Positions 8,173 to 16,220 of a DNA stretch of 64,000 nt are shown one piece after another; position 1 is the first letter of the stretch, and each line of letters begins with the position of its first letter. The stretch spans positions 4,278,001-4,342,000 of the forward strand of contig NZ_CP133020.1 of the NCBI RefSeq assembly GCF_030866825.1. Direction: 5' to 3'. A program made the position numbers and the translations under genes. The notes under the pieces were generated by a model. That model saw only the letters and a list, made by a program, of their open reading frames with translations. It was not told the origin of the DNA and searched no databases. The DNA comes from Rathayibacter sp. SW19 (GTDB lineage Bacteria; Actinomycetota; Actinomycetes; Actinomycetales; Microbacteriaceae).

Positions 8173-8194
8173 CGCATAAGAGGAGGATGACCCT

Positions 8195-9385
8195 ATGCCC
8201 AGCCAACTCATCACCGACATCGGCCAGCTCGTCACCAATGACCCGAATGGCCCCGGTGACGGTTCTGCACTCGGTATCGTGACGGATGCCGCGGTGCTCG
8301 TCGAGAACGGGCGCGTCGCCTGGGTGGGCTCCGCAGCCTCCGCGCCGGCAGCCGCTGCAGCAGGGGCGGACACCGTCACGAGCCTGAACGGCGCGGCCAT
8401 GATCCCCGGCTTCGTCGACAGTCACAGCCACATCGTGTTCGCCGGGGATCGCTCAGCCGAATTCGAAGCGCGCATGGACGGATCACCATATACGGCTGGC
8501 GGCATACGTAGCACGGTGCGCGCGACGCGAGCAGCATCCGATGACGAATTGCGGGCTCGCCTGAACGCGCTGATCAGCGAAATGCGCAGCCAGGGCACGA
8601 CGACGGTCGAGATCAAAAGCGGCTACGGCTTGACCGCCGCCGACGAACGTCGTCTGCTCGAGCTTGCGGGAACTGTGACCGACGAGGTCACCTTTCTCGG
8701 CGCGCACGTCGTGCCACCGGAGTTCGCAGACAATCCGGAGGGCTATGTCGATCTGGTCATCGGCGAGATGCTCGACGCATGCGCGCCGCTCGCACGCTGG
8801 ATCGACGTCTTCTGCGAATCGGGGGCGTTCACTCCGGAGCAGAGCAGGCGCATCCTGACGGCGGGGGCGGCGCGCGGGCTCGGCATCCGGATGCACGCCA
8901 GTCAGCTTGGGCCGGGCCCCGGCGTGCAGCTTGCCGTCGAACTGGGCGCCGCAAGCGTAGATCACTGCACCTATCTGACCGATGATGACGTGACAGCGCT
9001 CGCCGGCTCGAACACGGTCGCGACGCTGCTGGCCGGCGTCGAGTTCTCGACACGGCACCCCTATCCGGATGCCCGCCGCCTGATCGACGCGGGCGTCACC
9101 GTCGCGTTGGCGAGCGACTGCAACCCGGGGTCGTCGTTCACATCGTCGATGCCATTCTGCATTTCGATCGCGGTGCGTGACATGCACATGACATCGGCCG
9201 AAGCTCTGTGGGCCGCAACGGCAGGCGGTGCCGCAGCGCTTCGACGCACCGACATAGGCCGGGTCATTCCCGGTGCCCGTGCCGACCTGGTTGAACTCGC
9301 CGCGCCGAGTTATCTTCACCTCGCCTATCGGCCGGGTGTGCCCCTGGTGCGACGCGTGTGGAAAGATGGCGTGCTGACGGCGTGA
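8195..9385 (+). CDS. hutI: Imidazolonepropionase HutI
   Basis: The 396-residue amidohydrolase opens the imidazolone ring to give N-formimidoylglutamate. It shows the metal-binding HSH within PGFVDSHSHIVFAGDRSAEFE, IKSGYGLT (substrate loop), MHASQLG, SVDHCTYL and ALASDCNPGSSFTSSMPF with the catalytic Asp, all diagnostic of HutI. A strong Shine-Dalgarno (AGAGGAGG) precedes the ATG. It follows hutU, matching hut clusters as I remember them in streptomycetes (hutU, M20 hydrolase, deiminase, hutI), although here hutF and the M20 gene are 3.7 kb away. Confidence 0.95.
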   Translation: MPSQLITDIGQLVTNDPNGPGDGSALGIVTDAAVLVENGRVAWVGSAASAPAAAAAGADTVTSLNGAAMIPGFVDSHSHIVFAGDRSAEFEARMDGSPYTAGGIRSTVRATRAASDDELRARLNALISEMRSQGTTTVEIKSGYGLTAADERRLLELAGTVTDEVTFLGAHVVPPEFADNPEGYVDLVIGEMLDACAPLARWIDVFCESGAFTPEQSRRILTAGAARGLGIRMHASQLGPGPGVQLAVELGAASVDHCTYLTDDDVTALAGSNTVATLLAGVEFSTRHPYPDARRLIDAGVTVALASDCNPGSSFTSSMPFCISIAVRDMHMTSAEALWAATAGGAAALRRTDIGRVIPGARADLVELAAPSYLHLAYRPGVPLVRRVWKDGVLTA

Positions 9386-9418
9386 TGCGGCGGCCGAGAA
9401 CAGGCCGCATCGGCGCTT
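9384..9418 (+). terminator. Hairpin after hutI
   Basis: The arms GATGCGGC (9384-9391) and GCCGCATC (9404-9411) overlap the hutI stop codon and are followed by GGCGCTTTC. The T run is short, as is common in actinobacteria. Confidence 0.5.
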
Positions 9419-9530
9419 TCACCCGAGAACAGGAGCAATCAGCCTGCTTCTGATCGATCTTCCTGTTCTCGCGCATTCGACACGTCGGCCGCGATTGGCC
9501 CGGCGCGTCGGAGCGCGATTTTGGCCCGAT

Positions 9531-9908
9531 TTACGGGTCGTGCCGCGGCTCGAAACTGGCAAGGCCGACCGTGTTGCCCTCAGTGTCTCGAATGAATGCC
9601 ATCCACTCGTCGGTCCCCGCTGGCCCGAGACTGTCATCGGTGTGGCTATAGATCACGCGCGGTTCGTCGATGACTTCGACGCCGAGCACATGTAACTCAT
9701 CCACGCGGGCCACGACATCATCGACCTGCAAGTACACCAGAGCCGACGGCGCCTCTTGCTCGAGCAGCAACCGCGAGCACCCCACGTTGAAGAACACCAG
9801 GCCGGGCGGATCGAACCGTGCTGCCGGCTTGCTCCCGAGCACCAGTTCGTAAAATGCGGCGGCGCGATCAAGGTCATCGGCATGCTGAGCGACCTGCAGA
9901 ATCTCCAT
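9531..9908 (-). CDS. VOC-fold (glyoxalase/bleomycin-resistance superfamily) protein
   Basis: A single-domain 125-residue protein with the two babbab halves of the VOC fold: MEILQVAQHADDLDRAAAFY at the start, VFFNVGCSRLLLEQ in the middle and FIRDTEGNTVGLASF at the end. Candidate metal ligands are His9 and a glutamate in the LLLEQ strand. The start is the ATG at 9908; the frame is open upstream but not homologous. The substrate cannot be read from sequence. It sits downstream of the Nudix gene on the same strand with a gap of about 90 bp. Confidence 0.75.
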   Translation of the reverse strand: MEILQVAQHADDLDRAAAFYELVLGSKPAARFDPPGLVFFNVGCSRLLLEQEAPSALVYLQVDDVVARVDELHVLGVEVIDEPRVIYSHTDDSLGPAGTDEWMAFIRDTEGNTVGLASFEPRHDP

Positions 9909-9999
9909 GCGACGATCATGCCTGCCGCGGGTGCCCCCGTCTACTCCGATTTCGTCGAATTCGGTCGGTACGTCGGTCGGTACACGCGCGGTGTCGCGT

Positions 10000-10494
10000 T
10001 CAGCGTCGGAAGCGCGCTTCCGGGCCACCGTTCGCAGCCTGCAGGATGCGCTCGGCATAGTCGGCGCGAAACTCCGGCAATGCGTCGAGCCTGCACCACC
10101 GCACCTGGGTGTTCTCGTCGTCCCCGACGGCGGCGTCGCCGGAGACGTAGCGGCAGCGGAACACCAGATCGAGGTACTGCGCGCGATCACCGTTTCCGTA
10201 GACGACCGGTTCCGTCACGCCAACCTGCGCCAGTCGCTCGGCGACGACAACAACGCTCGCCTCTTCGAGAGCCTCCCGTTCTGCAGCGACGGCAGGCTGC
10301 TCACCCGGGTCGATGATGCCAGTAACGGGCGTCCAGGTGCCGTTGTCGGCGCGACGCACGAGCAGCACCTCGCGGTCGTCGTCACCCGCCTCGGTGATGT
10401 CGCCGCGCAGGATCACCGCCGTCACACCGTTAAGCCAGAGCGGATGCGTTCCGATCTTTTCGCGCAGGCTCAGTATGAATTCCGGTGTTGGCAT
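10000..10494 (-). CDS. Nudix hydrolase
   Basis: The 164-residue protein has a Nudix box (residues about 59-81) beginning GIIDPGEQPAVAAEREALEE, with the glycine, spacing and REUxEE core as in the family consensus but Ala-Ser where the motif usually has x-Gly. Nudix enzymes cleave nucleoside diphosphates linked to another group. The WTPVTGIIDPGE lead-in resembles dNTP- or NADH-type members found in actinobacteria. It lies downstream of the broken RES gene on the same strand. Confidence 0.85.
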   Translation of the reverse strand: MPTPEFILSLREKIGTHPLWLNGVTAVILRGDITEAGDDDREVLLVRRADNGTWTPVTGIIDPGEQPAVAAEREALEEASVVVVAERLAQVGVTEPVVYGNGDRAQYLDLVFRCRYVSGDAAVGDDENTQVRWCRLDALPEFRADYAERILQAANGGPEARFRR

Positions 10495-10528
10495 GGTTCC
10501 ACCCTATGCGGGCGCGCTACGACTGCGG

Positions 10529-10948
10529 TCAGCGACCGCCAGGCCCGGTCGCTGAGCGCAGTCGAAGCGCTGAGCGCAGCCGAACCGCGAACGGTTGAGT
10601 GAATGCCGTGTTTCTGATCACGACTTGAGAAGGCCTGGCATCACGGCTGGCGAGTTCGCCGGCATTATCAAGGTCCAATCGTCTCGTGCCGGGGTCGAGT
10701 TCGAACACGCCAAGCGCCCGGCGTGCAATTGGCAGGAACGGAGGCTCGAACATGCTCTGCCTCCAGGTTGCAAGGTTTCCGAACGCTTCACCGGCCGCAC
10801 CAGCGGCCGAATCTGACAGATACCACGTCGCGTAGGCAGGCGCGTTATCCCACCGACCGACCGTCTGCCCGCGGTGAACATACAACGGATGTCCAGGTGC
10901 GTGCGCCCAAGCAGAAGGGCCATACGGGATGATCCGGCGGAGCTTCAT
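10529..10948 (-). pseudogene. RES-domain toxin (NAD+ phosphorylase type), truncated by a repeat
   Basis: The reading frame (139 codons) carries the N-terminal two thirds of a RES domain: LYVHRGQTVGRWD with the conserved Arg, ATWYLSDSAAGAAGEAFGN with the conserved Glu, and a trailing RPSQVVIRNTAFTQPFA block. Intact RES proteins of this type continue for 60 or more residues with a Trp-rich segment. Here the frame enters a family B repeat right after TQPFA, codes RLRSALRLRSATGPGGR and stops. RES toxins degrade NAD+ and are paired with Xre/MbcA antitoxins; a matching antitoxin remnant lies immediately upstream. I read the pair as decayed, although a residual product cannot be excluded. Confidence 0.65.
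10541..10585. repeat. Family B repeat pair truncating the RES gene
   Basis: Two tandem half-elements, GGTCGCTGAGCGCAGTCGAA and CGCTGAGCGCAGCCGAAC, form the 3' end of the RES reading frame. Confidence 0.7.
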
Positions 10949-10950
10949 TC

Positions 10951-11118
10951 TCAGGCGTACCTGCCGGCTTGCTCGACGTCGAGAGCGTCAATGACGTCCC
11001 GGGAGCCGCGCTCGCGCAGAATGTCGATCGGAGTCGCACCGTCGCGAAACGCGTTGGGGTGTGACAGCCACGACAAGACCGGTTCTGAACCCCAGACCAC
11101 GGATGTGCGCGCCCCCAC
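10951..11118 (-). pseudogene. C-terminal remnant of an Xre/MbcA/ParS-type antitoxin
   Basis: A 55-codon frame ends in WLSHPNAFRDGATPIDIL, then DVIDAL and AGRYA, which resembles the toxin-binding C-terminus of MbcA/ParS (DUF2384) antitoxins. Its stop is 2 nt before the ATG of the RES gene, as in intact modules. The expected upstream helix-turn-helix half (roughly 60-80 residues) is missing because the sigma-factor gene ends at 11161. The coordinates use the only GTG that gives the full conserved block. Too short for function as an antitoxin; a remnant is the simplest reading. Confidence 0.55.
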
Positions 11119-11160
11119 GTGATCATGGTCGAGCAGGTGCCTTCCGACGCCGGTCTCATC

Positions 11161-12027
11161 TCAGGGCAGGCGGATACCGGCCAGACGCACCTCTCCGGTG
11201 TAGACGTCGATGCCGGTGATGCGACTGCCGTCGATGGCGAACGCGAACAGCGACACGGGTGTGCCGTCGACGATGACGATCACGCCCGGCCGGCCGTCCA
11301 CTCGAACCGCACGCAATACCGCCGTCGGGTTGGCGAACATCACGGCACGCGCTGCTACCTGCGCGGCTCCGCGCACGATCGCGGTCGCCGAAGCCACGCC
11401 ATCCGCGCGCATCTGCACGTCGGGTGCCAGCACCGACACGAGACGATCGAAGTTTCCGTCTCGGGCTGCCGCGAAGAACGCGTCAACCAGTCCCCGGCCG
11501 CTATCTGCGCCGAGAGTATCCGCGTCGGCGGTGGCAGCGCGCACTCGCTGACGGGCGCGGCTCGCCAACTGCCGGGCGGCATCCGGAGCACGCTCGAGCA
11601 GTTCGCCGATCTGCGCGAACGGCACATCGAACGTGTCGTGCAACACGAACGCGACGCGCTCGGCCGGGCTCAACCGGTCGAGCACGAGCAGCAGCGCAGT
11701 TTCGACGGCATCCGACAGTTGTGCTGCCGCCGCGGGGTCGCCATCCGCGACAGATTCCACCACGGGATCGGGCAAGCCTTCGGCGAAGTCAGTCTCGTTG
11801 CGAGTCGCACGGGCGCGCAGCATGTTCAAGCACACCCGCGAACAGACGGTGGTCAGCCATCCGCCCAGATTGTCGACGTCGTCGTCGCGCGTGCGCGCAA
11901 GCCGCAGCCAGGTCTCCTGCACGGCGTCATCGGCCTCGGCATCCGACCCCAGCATGCGGCGCGCGAGGCGGCGCAGGCGCGGCCGGTGCTCCTCGAACCG
12001 CGTCGCCAACAAGATCTGATCGGTCAT
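11161..12027 (-). CDS. ECF sigma factor of the SigJ/ECF41 type with SnoaL-like C-terminal domain
   Basis: The 288-residue protein has sigma region 2 (residues about 10-80, RRMLGSDAEADDAVQETWLR), region 4 (about 110-170, LSPAERVAFVLHDTFDVPFA) and a ~110-residue SnoaL/NTF2-like extension beginning GLVDAFFAAARDGNFDRLVS. That architecture marks ECF41/SigJ factors, in which the C-terminal domain replaces an anti-sigma factor. They typically sit beside a carboxymuconolactone-decarboxylase, oxidoreductase or epimerase gene; here a CMD gene is divergent. Promoter-like elements on both strands of the gap match ECF41. A Shine-Dalgarno (AGGAGAT) precedes the ATG. Confidence 0.9.
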   Translation of the reverse strand: MTDQILLATRFEEHRPRLRRLARRMLGSDAEADDAVQETWLRLARTRDDDVDNLGGWLTTVCSRVCLNMLRARATRNETDFAEGLPDPVVESVADGDPAAAAQLSDAVETALLLVLDRLSPAERVAFVLHDTFDVPFAQIGELLERAPDAARQLASRARQRVRAATADADTLGADSGRGLVDAFFAAARDGNFDRLVSVLAPDVQMRADGVASATAIVRGAAQVAARAVMFANPTAVLRAVRVDGRPGVIVIVDGTPVSLFAFAIDGSRITGIDVYTGEVRLAGIRLP

Positions 12028-12054
12028 GTCACATCTCCTTCGTTTACCGGGTCA
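12027..12054 (+). promoter_or_regulatory. ECF41-type promoter for the CMD gene
   Basis: TGTCACA (12027-12033), a 16-nt spacer, then GGTCA (12050-12054). This agrees with the ECF41 consensus as I remember it (TGTCACA, then CGTC). It overlaps the start codon of the sigma gene. Confidence 0.6.
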
Positions 12055-12063
12055 CCTGTATGA

Positions 12064-12091
12064 CCGCCCAGATCGAGGCGGTGTGACATAC
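12064..12091 (-). promoter_or_regulatory. ECF41-type promoter for the sigma gene (autoregulation)
   Basis: On the minus strand TGTCACA is again followed by a 16-nt spacer and GGTCA, reading toward the sigma gene. The two promoters therefore have the same -35, spacing and -10 in opposite directions. Confidence 0.6.
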
Positions 12092-12107
12092 CGAACAGGA
12101 ATACATC

Positions 12108-12692
12108 ATGACCGACAACACACAGACCTTCAACGCAGCGTCAGAAGTCGACACCACGGTCGCACCCGCCGTCGCACTGGCGGGCGATCCGGTGGCCGAA
12201 GCCACCCCCGGCCCCACCGCCGACCCCATCGTCGACATCAAGGCGCGAATGCCTCACCCGGCGTTCCTGCTGGAAGGCGGCATGGACGCCCTCGCCTCGT
12301 TGAACAAGGTGGCGGCGTCCGCACAGGTGCCGCCGGCGATCACCCACCTGGTGACGCTGCGGGCCAGTCAGATCAACGGATGCAGCTGGTGCACCGTGGA
12401 GCACACGCGTGAGCTCCGTGAGGATGACGGTGCGAGCGACGAGAGCATCGCGGCAGTGGCTGCGTGGCGCGAGGCACCGTACTTCACCGCGCGTGAACGC
12501 GCGGCACTCGCGTTCACCGAGGCGGTGACCCGGCTGGCGGACAAACCCGATCCGGTGCCCGACGAGCTCGGGAATGAAATCACCGCCGTGTTCAATCACC
12601 GGCAGATCGCGGCGCTGCTGTTCACAATCGGATCCATCAATGTCTGGAACCGCATCAATGCCGCCATCCGCCAGCCAGCCGGGCGGCGGTAG
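12108..12692 (+). CDS. Carboxymuconolactone decarboxylase family (AhpD-like) protein
   Basis: The 194-residue helical protein carries the peroxidase-like motif CSWCTVEHT (CxxC followed by His, about residues 89-97) and AVAAWREAPYFTARERAALAFTEA, as in AhpD/CMD proteins with alkylhydroperoxidase or thiol-disulfide activity. An N-terminal Ala/Pro/Thr-rich stretch of about 45 residues precedes the domain. It is divergent from the ECF41 sigma factor and is its likely direct target, implying an oxidative or electrophile stress role that has not been defined for this family. Confidence 0.88.
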   Translation: MTDNTQTFNAASEVDTTVAPAVALAGDPVAEATPGPTADPIVDIKARMPHPAFLLEGGMDALASLNKVAASAQVPPAITHLVTLRASQINGCSWCTVEHTRELREDDGASDESIAAVAAWREAPYFTARERAALAFTEAVTRLADKPDPVPDELGNEITAVFNHRQIAALLFTIGSINVWNRINAAIRQPAGRR

Positions 12693-12695
12693 GCG

Positions 12696-15600
12696 TCAGT
12701 CGACCAGCGCGGGCAGCAGCTTCGCGGCCTTCGCCTCGCGACGAGCAAGGCGGCGTTCGCGCGCACCCTCCACCAGGTTGTAGAGCGTCGGCAGCACGAT
12801 CAATGTCATGAGCGTTGACGAGACGAGCCCGCCGATCACCACGATCGCCAGCGGCTGCGAGATGAACCCGCCATGCCCGGTGAGCCCGATCGCCATCGGC
12901 AGCAGCGCAAAGATCGTCGCAAGTGCGGTCATCAGGATCGGCCGCAACCGACGTGACGAGCCGTGCGCGACGGCATCCGGAACCGTCATTCCCCGCCGTC
13001 GATACTGGTTCACCAGGTCGACGAGCACGATCGCGTTCGTCACCACGATGCCGATCAGCATCAGCACGCCGACCAGCGATGCGACGCCGAGTGGGATGCC
13101 CGAGATCACCTGCAGCGCAATCGCCCCGGTTGCGGCGAACGGGATCGAGACCAGCAGCAGCAGCGGCTGGCGCAGCGAGCGGAACGTCGCCACCATCACG
13201 ACGTAGACGATCAGGATGGCGGCCAGCAAAGCGATCCCCAGTTGCGAGAACGCACTCGACTGGCTGGCGGTCACGCCTCCGATCGACGCGGTTGCACCCT
13301 GCGGGAGCTTCGTCGTGTCAAGCGCTTTCTGCACGTCTGCGTTCGACACCGCCAGGTTGTCGGTCGCCGGGGTCGCACTGATGGCTGCCGTGCGCAGCCC
13401 CTTCTGCGTTGTGACCGTCGCTGGCCCCGTTGTCTGAGTGACGGTTGCCAGCGTGTCCAGCGCGACCGGCCCGCGGGCGGTCGGAATCTCAAGCGCAGCC
13501 AGGGCTGCCGTTGTTGTCGGGGCCGTCGCATCCTGAATGTAGATCGACAAGGTGGTGTTGTCGATGGCGATGGTGCCGACCGTTGTTGGCTGCATCGCCT
13601 GCGAGACGATCGTGCCGACAGCGACCTCGCTCAAGCCGGCCTCCGCAGCCTTCTGACGATCGATGACGACCGCGACATAGGGCAGCGAGGCGCTGAGGTT
13701 GCTCGTGGTCTGTTTGATCGAGTTGAGCTTCTTCACCGAGTCGACAATGCTGTTGGTCGCGGTCGTGAGTGTTGCGCTCGTCGACGCGGACACATCGATC
13801 TCGATGTCGCTTGACGCGCCGAACCCGCTGGAGGCTGCAACGGTGATGGTCCCGGCATCCGAAATCGTCTTCAGTTCCTTCTCGATCGTTGACTGCAATG
13901 CCACTTGATCGGCGCTGTCGTCCGTTGTGATCGAATACTGGATGCCGCCACCACCGCCGGTGAACGCGTCGCGCAGCGAACTGCCGCTCGAGCCGATCGA
14001 AAGTTGCACGGTCTTGACGCCCGGCGTGCTCAGCAGCTTGCTCTCGACGACCTTCGCCGCGTCGTCCTGGGCTTGCAGGCTTGTGCCGGGTGCGAGCTTC
14101 TGGCTGATGCTCAGGGTGTTCTGCCCGGTCTCACCGAGGAAGTTCGTCTTCATCAACGGCACGAGCGCGATCGTACCGCCGAGCACGAGCACGGCGATGA
14201 TGATGGTCGAAACCGAGTGCTTGAGCGTCCAATGGATGATCGGCAGGTAACCGCGCTGCAGGCGAGTCGGATGCTCGAGCTCATCCACGTGGCCGGCGGC
14301 TGCCGGCAGGTAGGTCGGGTCGTCTTCTGGTGCAATCTCGCCAGGCTTCAACGCCTTCGGGCGCAGGAACCAGTACGCGAGCACTGGAACGATCGTCAAC
14401 GCGACCAGCAGTGACGACAGCAGTGCGATCGTGACCGTCAGTGCGAACGGGCGGAACAGTTCGCCGGTGACATCCCCGACGAAGGCGATCGGAAGGAACA
14501 CGGCAACCGTCGTAATCGTCGACGCGGTGATCGCGCCGGCGACCTCGCGCACAGCGTGGATGATCGTCGTCGATCGATCCGCGCCGGGCACCATGTGTCT
14601 CTTGATGTTCTCGATCACCACGATCGAGTCGTCGACAACGCGCCCGATGGCAATCGTCAGGCCGCCGAGCGTGATGATGTTGAGCGTGTAACCGGTGGCC
14701 TGCATCACGATGAATGTGATGAGCACACTGGTCGGAATCGAGATCGCCGTCACCAGGGTGGCTCGCACAGACAGCAGGAACACGAGGATCACGATCACGG
14801 CGAACGCCAGACCGAGCAGACCCTCTTCAGCCAGCGAGCTGATCGACTGCTGAATGAACGGCGCCTGGTCGAAAACGACGGTGATCTTTGCGTCGTGTCC
14901 GAGCTTCGACTCGAGACTCGACTCGATGGCCCGCACACCCTTCGACACATCGACCGTGTTCGCGCTCGGCAGTTTCGTGACCGCTATCGTGAGCGCCGGC
15001 TTGCCGTTCACCCGCGAGATCGTGGTGGTCGGGTCGTCCGTTTCGGCGACGGATGCGACGTCACCGATCGTCTTCGGCGTGGGCACCGCGGCCGGTGCGG
15101 TCGCGCTCGCCCCGGTCGCTGAGCCGGCGGTCGCTGAGCTTGCCGAAGCGCCGCTGGTCGCAGCCGCACCGCCGCCCGCTGAGCTTGCCGAAGCGCCGCC
15201 CGTCGCGCCCGTCGCAGCCGCGCCGGCGGTCGCTGAGCTTGCCGAAGCGCCTCCCGCCGCGCCGCCCGCAGAGCCTGTCGGCGGCAGTCCGATCAGCGGC
15301 AGTGCCGCGATGTCGGCGACGGAGGTGAGCTTCTGGCCCGCCTGCACGGTGTAGGTCTTGCCGTCTTCCGTGATCGAACCGGCGGGCAACAGCACGCCGT
15401 TCTGTGCGAGCGCGGTCTTGATCGAGGTGGTGGTGAGGCCGGCGGCGGCCAGCTTGGCGGCATCCGGGGTTATTGTCACACGCTGGCCGACCGCTCCGAT
15501 CAGCTGCGCACCGTTGACGCCGTTGACCTTTTGGATGTCGGGCAGCGCCAGCCGCGTGATGTCAGCACCGAGCGTCTTCGTGCCTTCAGTGCTCGTGACC

Positions 15601-16025
15601 GCCAGTTGAATGACCGGCAGGTCGTCGATGCTGCCGCTGAACACCTGCGGCGTTACGCCGCTGGGCAAGGTCGACTGGATGCGATTGATCGCCTGGTTCA
15701 GCTTCTGCTCGGCCGTAGCCAGGTCGGTTCCATACGTGAATTTGGCCGTGATCAACGATTGGTTGGTGCTGCTCACCGCGGAGCTGCTGTCGAGGTTCGC
15801 CACGCCCTGAATAGCCTTTTCGACCGGCGTGCTCACATCGTTGTTGACGACCTCTGGCGATGCGCCCGGATAGCTCGTGACGATCGCCAACTGTGGGAAC
15901 TGGATGGACGGCGCCAGTTCCTGCTTGAGGCCGGTGAGTGCGATCCCACCGAACACGGCCGCAACAATCGTCACGAGGGCTATCAGTGCACGGTTCTTCA
16001 TACTCAGAACGGCAAGAAAATGCAC
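12696..16025 (-). CDS. RND (HAE1/AcrB-like) efflux permease with repeat-derived insertion
   Basis: A 1109-residue permease with the RND plan: an N-terminal membrane helix starting MHFLAVLSMKNRALIALVT, a large extracytoplasmic loop, GGLTIAIGRVVDDSIVVIEN in the membrane domain, and a duplicated second half ending with LIGIVVTNAIVLVDLVNQY and ALLPMAIGL. It should export hydrophobic compounds by proton antiport. Within the first extracytoplasmic loop an Ala/Gly/Ser/Thr-rich stretch contains three copies of ASASSA encoded by family B repeats (15114-15251). It ends 4 nt from the convergent CMD gene. A good Shine-Dalgarno (GAGGAG) supports the ATG. No membrane-fusion partner is adjacent, as in other actinobacterial HAE1 genes. 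Confidence 0.9.
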   Translation of the reverse strand: MHFLAVLSMKNRALIALVTIVAAVFGGIALTGLKQELAPSIQFPQLAIVTSYPGASPEVVNNDVSTPVEKAIQGVANLDSSSAVSSTNQSLITAKFTYGTDLATAEQKLNQAINRIQSTLPSGVTPQVFSGSIDDLPVIQLAVTSTEGTKTLGADITRLALPDIQKVNGVNGAQLIGAVGQRVTITPDAAKLAAAGLTTTSIKTALAQNGVLLPAGSITEDGKTYTVQAGQKLTSVADIAALPLIGLPPTGSAGGAAGGASASSATAGAAATGATGGASASSAGGGAAATSGASASSATAGSATGASATAPAAVPTPKTIGDVASVAETDDPTTTISRVNGKPALTIAVTKLPSANTVDVSKGVRAIESSLESKLGHDAKITVVFDQAPFIQQSISSLAEEGLLGLAFAVIVILVFLLSVRATLVTAISIPTSVLITFIVMQATGYTLNIITLGGLTIAIGRVVDDSIVVIENIKRHMVPGADRSTTIIHAVREVAGAITASTITTVAVFLPIAFVGDVTGELFRPFALTVTIALLSSLLVALTIVPVLAYWFLRPKALKPGEIAPEDDPTYLPAAAGHVDELEHPTRLQRGYLPIIHWTLKHSVSTIIIAVLVLGGTIALVPLMKTNFLGETGQNTLSISQKLAPGTSLQAQDDAAKVVESKLLSTPGVKTVQLSIGSSGSSLRDAFTGGGGGIQYSITTDDSADQVALQSTIEKELKTISDAGTITVAASSGFGASSDIEIDVSASTSATLTTATNSIVDSVKKLNSIKQTTSNLSASLPYVAVVIDRQKAAEAGLSEVAVGTIVSQAMQPTTVGTIAIDNTTLSIYIQDATAPTTTAALAALEIPTARGPVALDTLATVTQTTGPATVTTQKGLRTAAISATPATDNLAVSNADVQKALDTTKLPQGATASIGGVTASQSSAFSQLGIALLAAILIVYVVMVATFRSLRQPLLLLVSIPFAATGAIALQVISGIPLGVASLVGVLMLIGIVVTNAIVLVDLVNQYRRRGMTVPDAVAHGSSRRLRPILMTALATIFALLPMAIGLTGHGGFISQPLAIVVIGGLVSSTLMTLIVLPTLYNLVEGARERRLARREAKAAKLLPALVD
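15114..15251. repeat. Three family B repeats inside the RND gene
   Basis: Copies containing CGCTGAGCTTGCCGAAGCG lie at about 15128-15152, 15175-15197 and 15227-15251, with a partial copy at 15114-15126. They encode repeated ASASSA peptides on the minus strand and keep the frame. Confidence 0.85.
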
Positions 16026-16220
16026 GAAAGTCTCCTCGGGAATGACAGCTGCCGCGGACTGCGGCTTCGCTCGACGCCGGCCACGTCGTCAGCCGCTGCG
16101 AGCATAACATTGCAGTCTCTGCATTCACGCCGCGAAATCGTCGCTGCGCCGCGGAACCGTGCTCACGCCGCGAAACCGTCGCAGCCCCGGTCGTGGTGCG
16201 CACCGCAGTGCGAACCGCGG

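Noticed and set aside
6594..8177. 527-codon minus-strand frame opposite hutU
   Set aside because: It is the shadow of hutU and of the downstream repeats, with no family resemblance, while HutU is unmistakable on the plus strand.
10951..11159. Independent 104-codon gene in the other minus-strand frame (10845-11159)
   Set aside because: That frame overlaps the RES start and has no recognisable domain; the alternative frame shows the antitoxin-like C-terminus.
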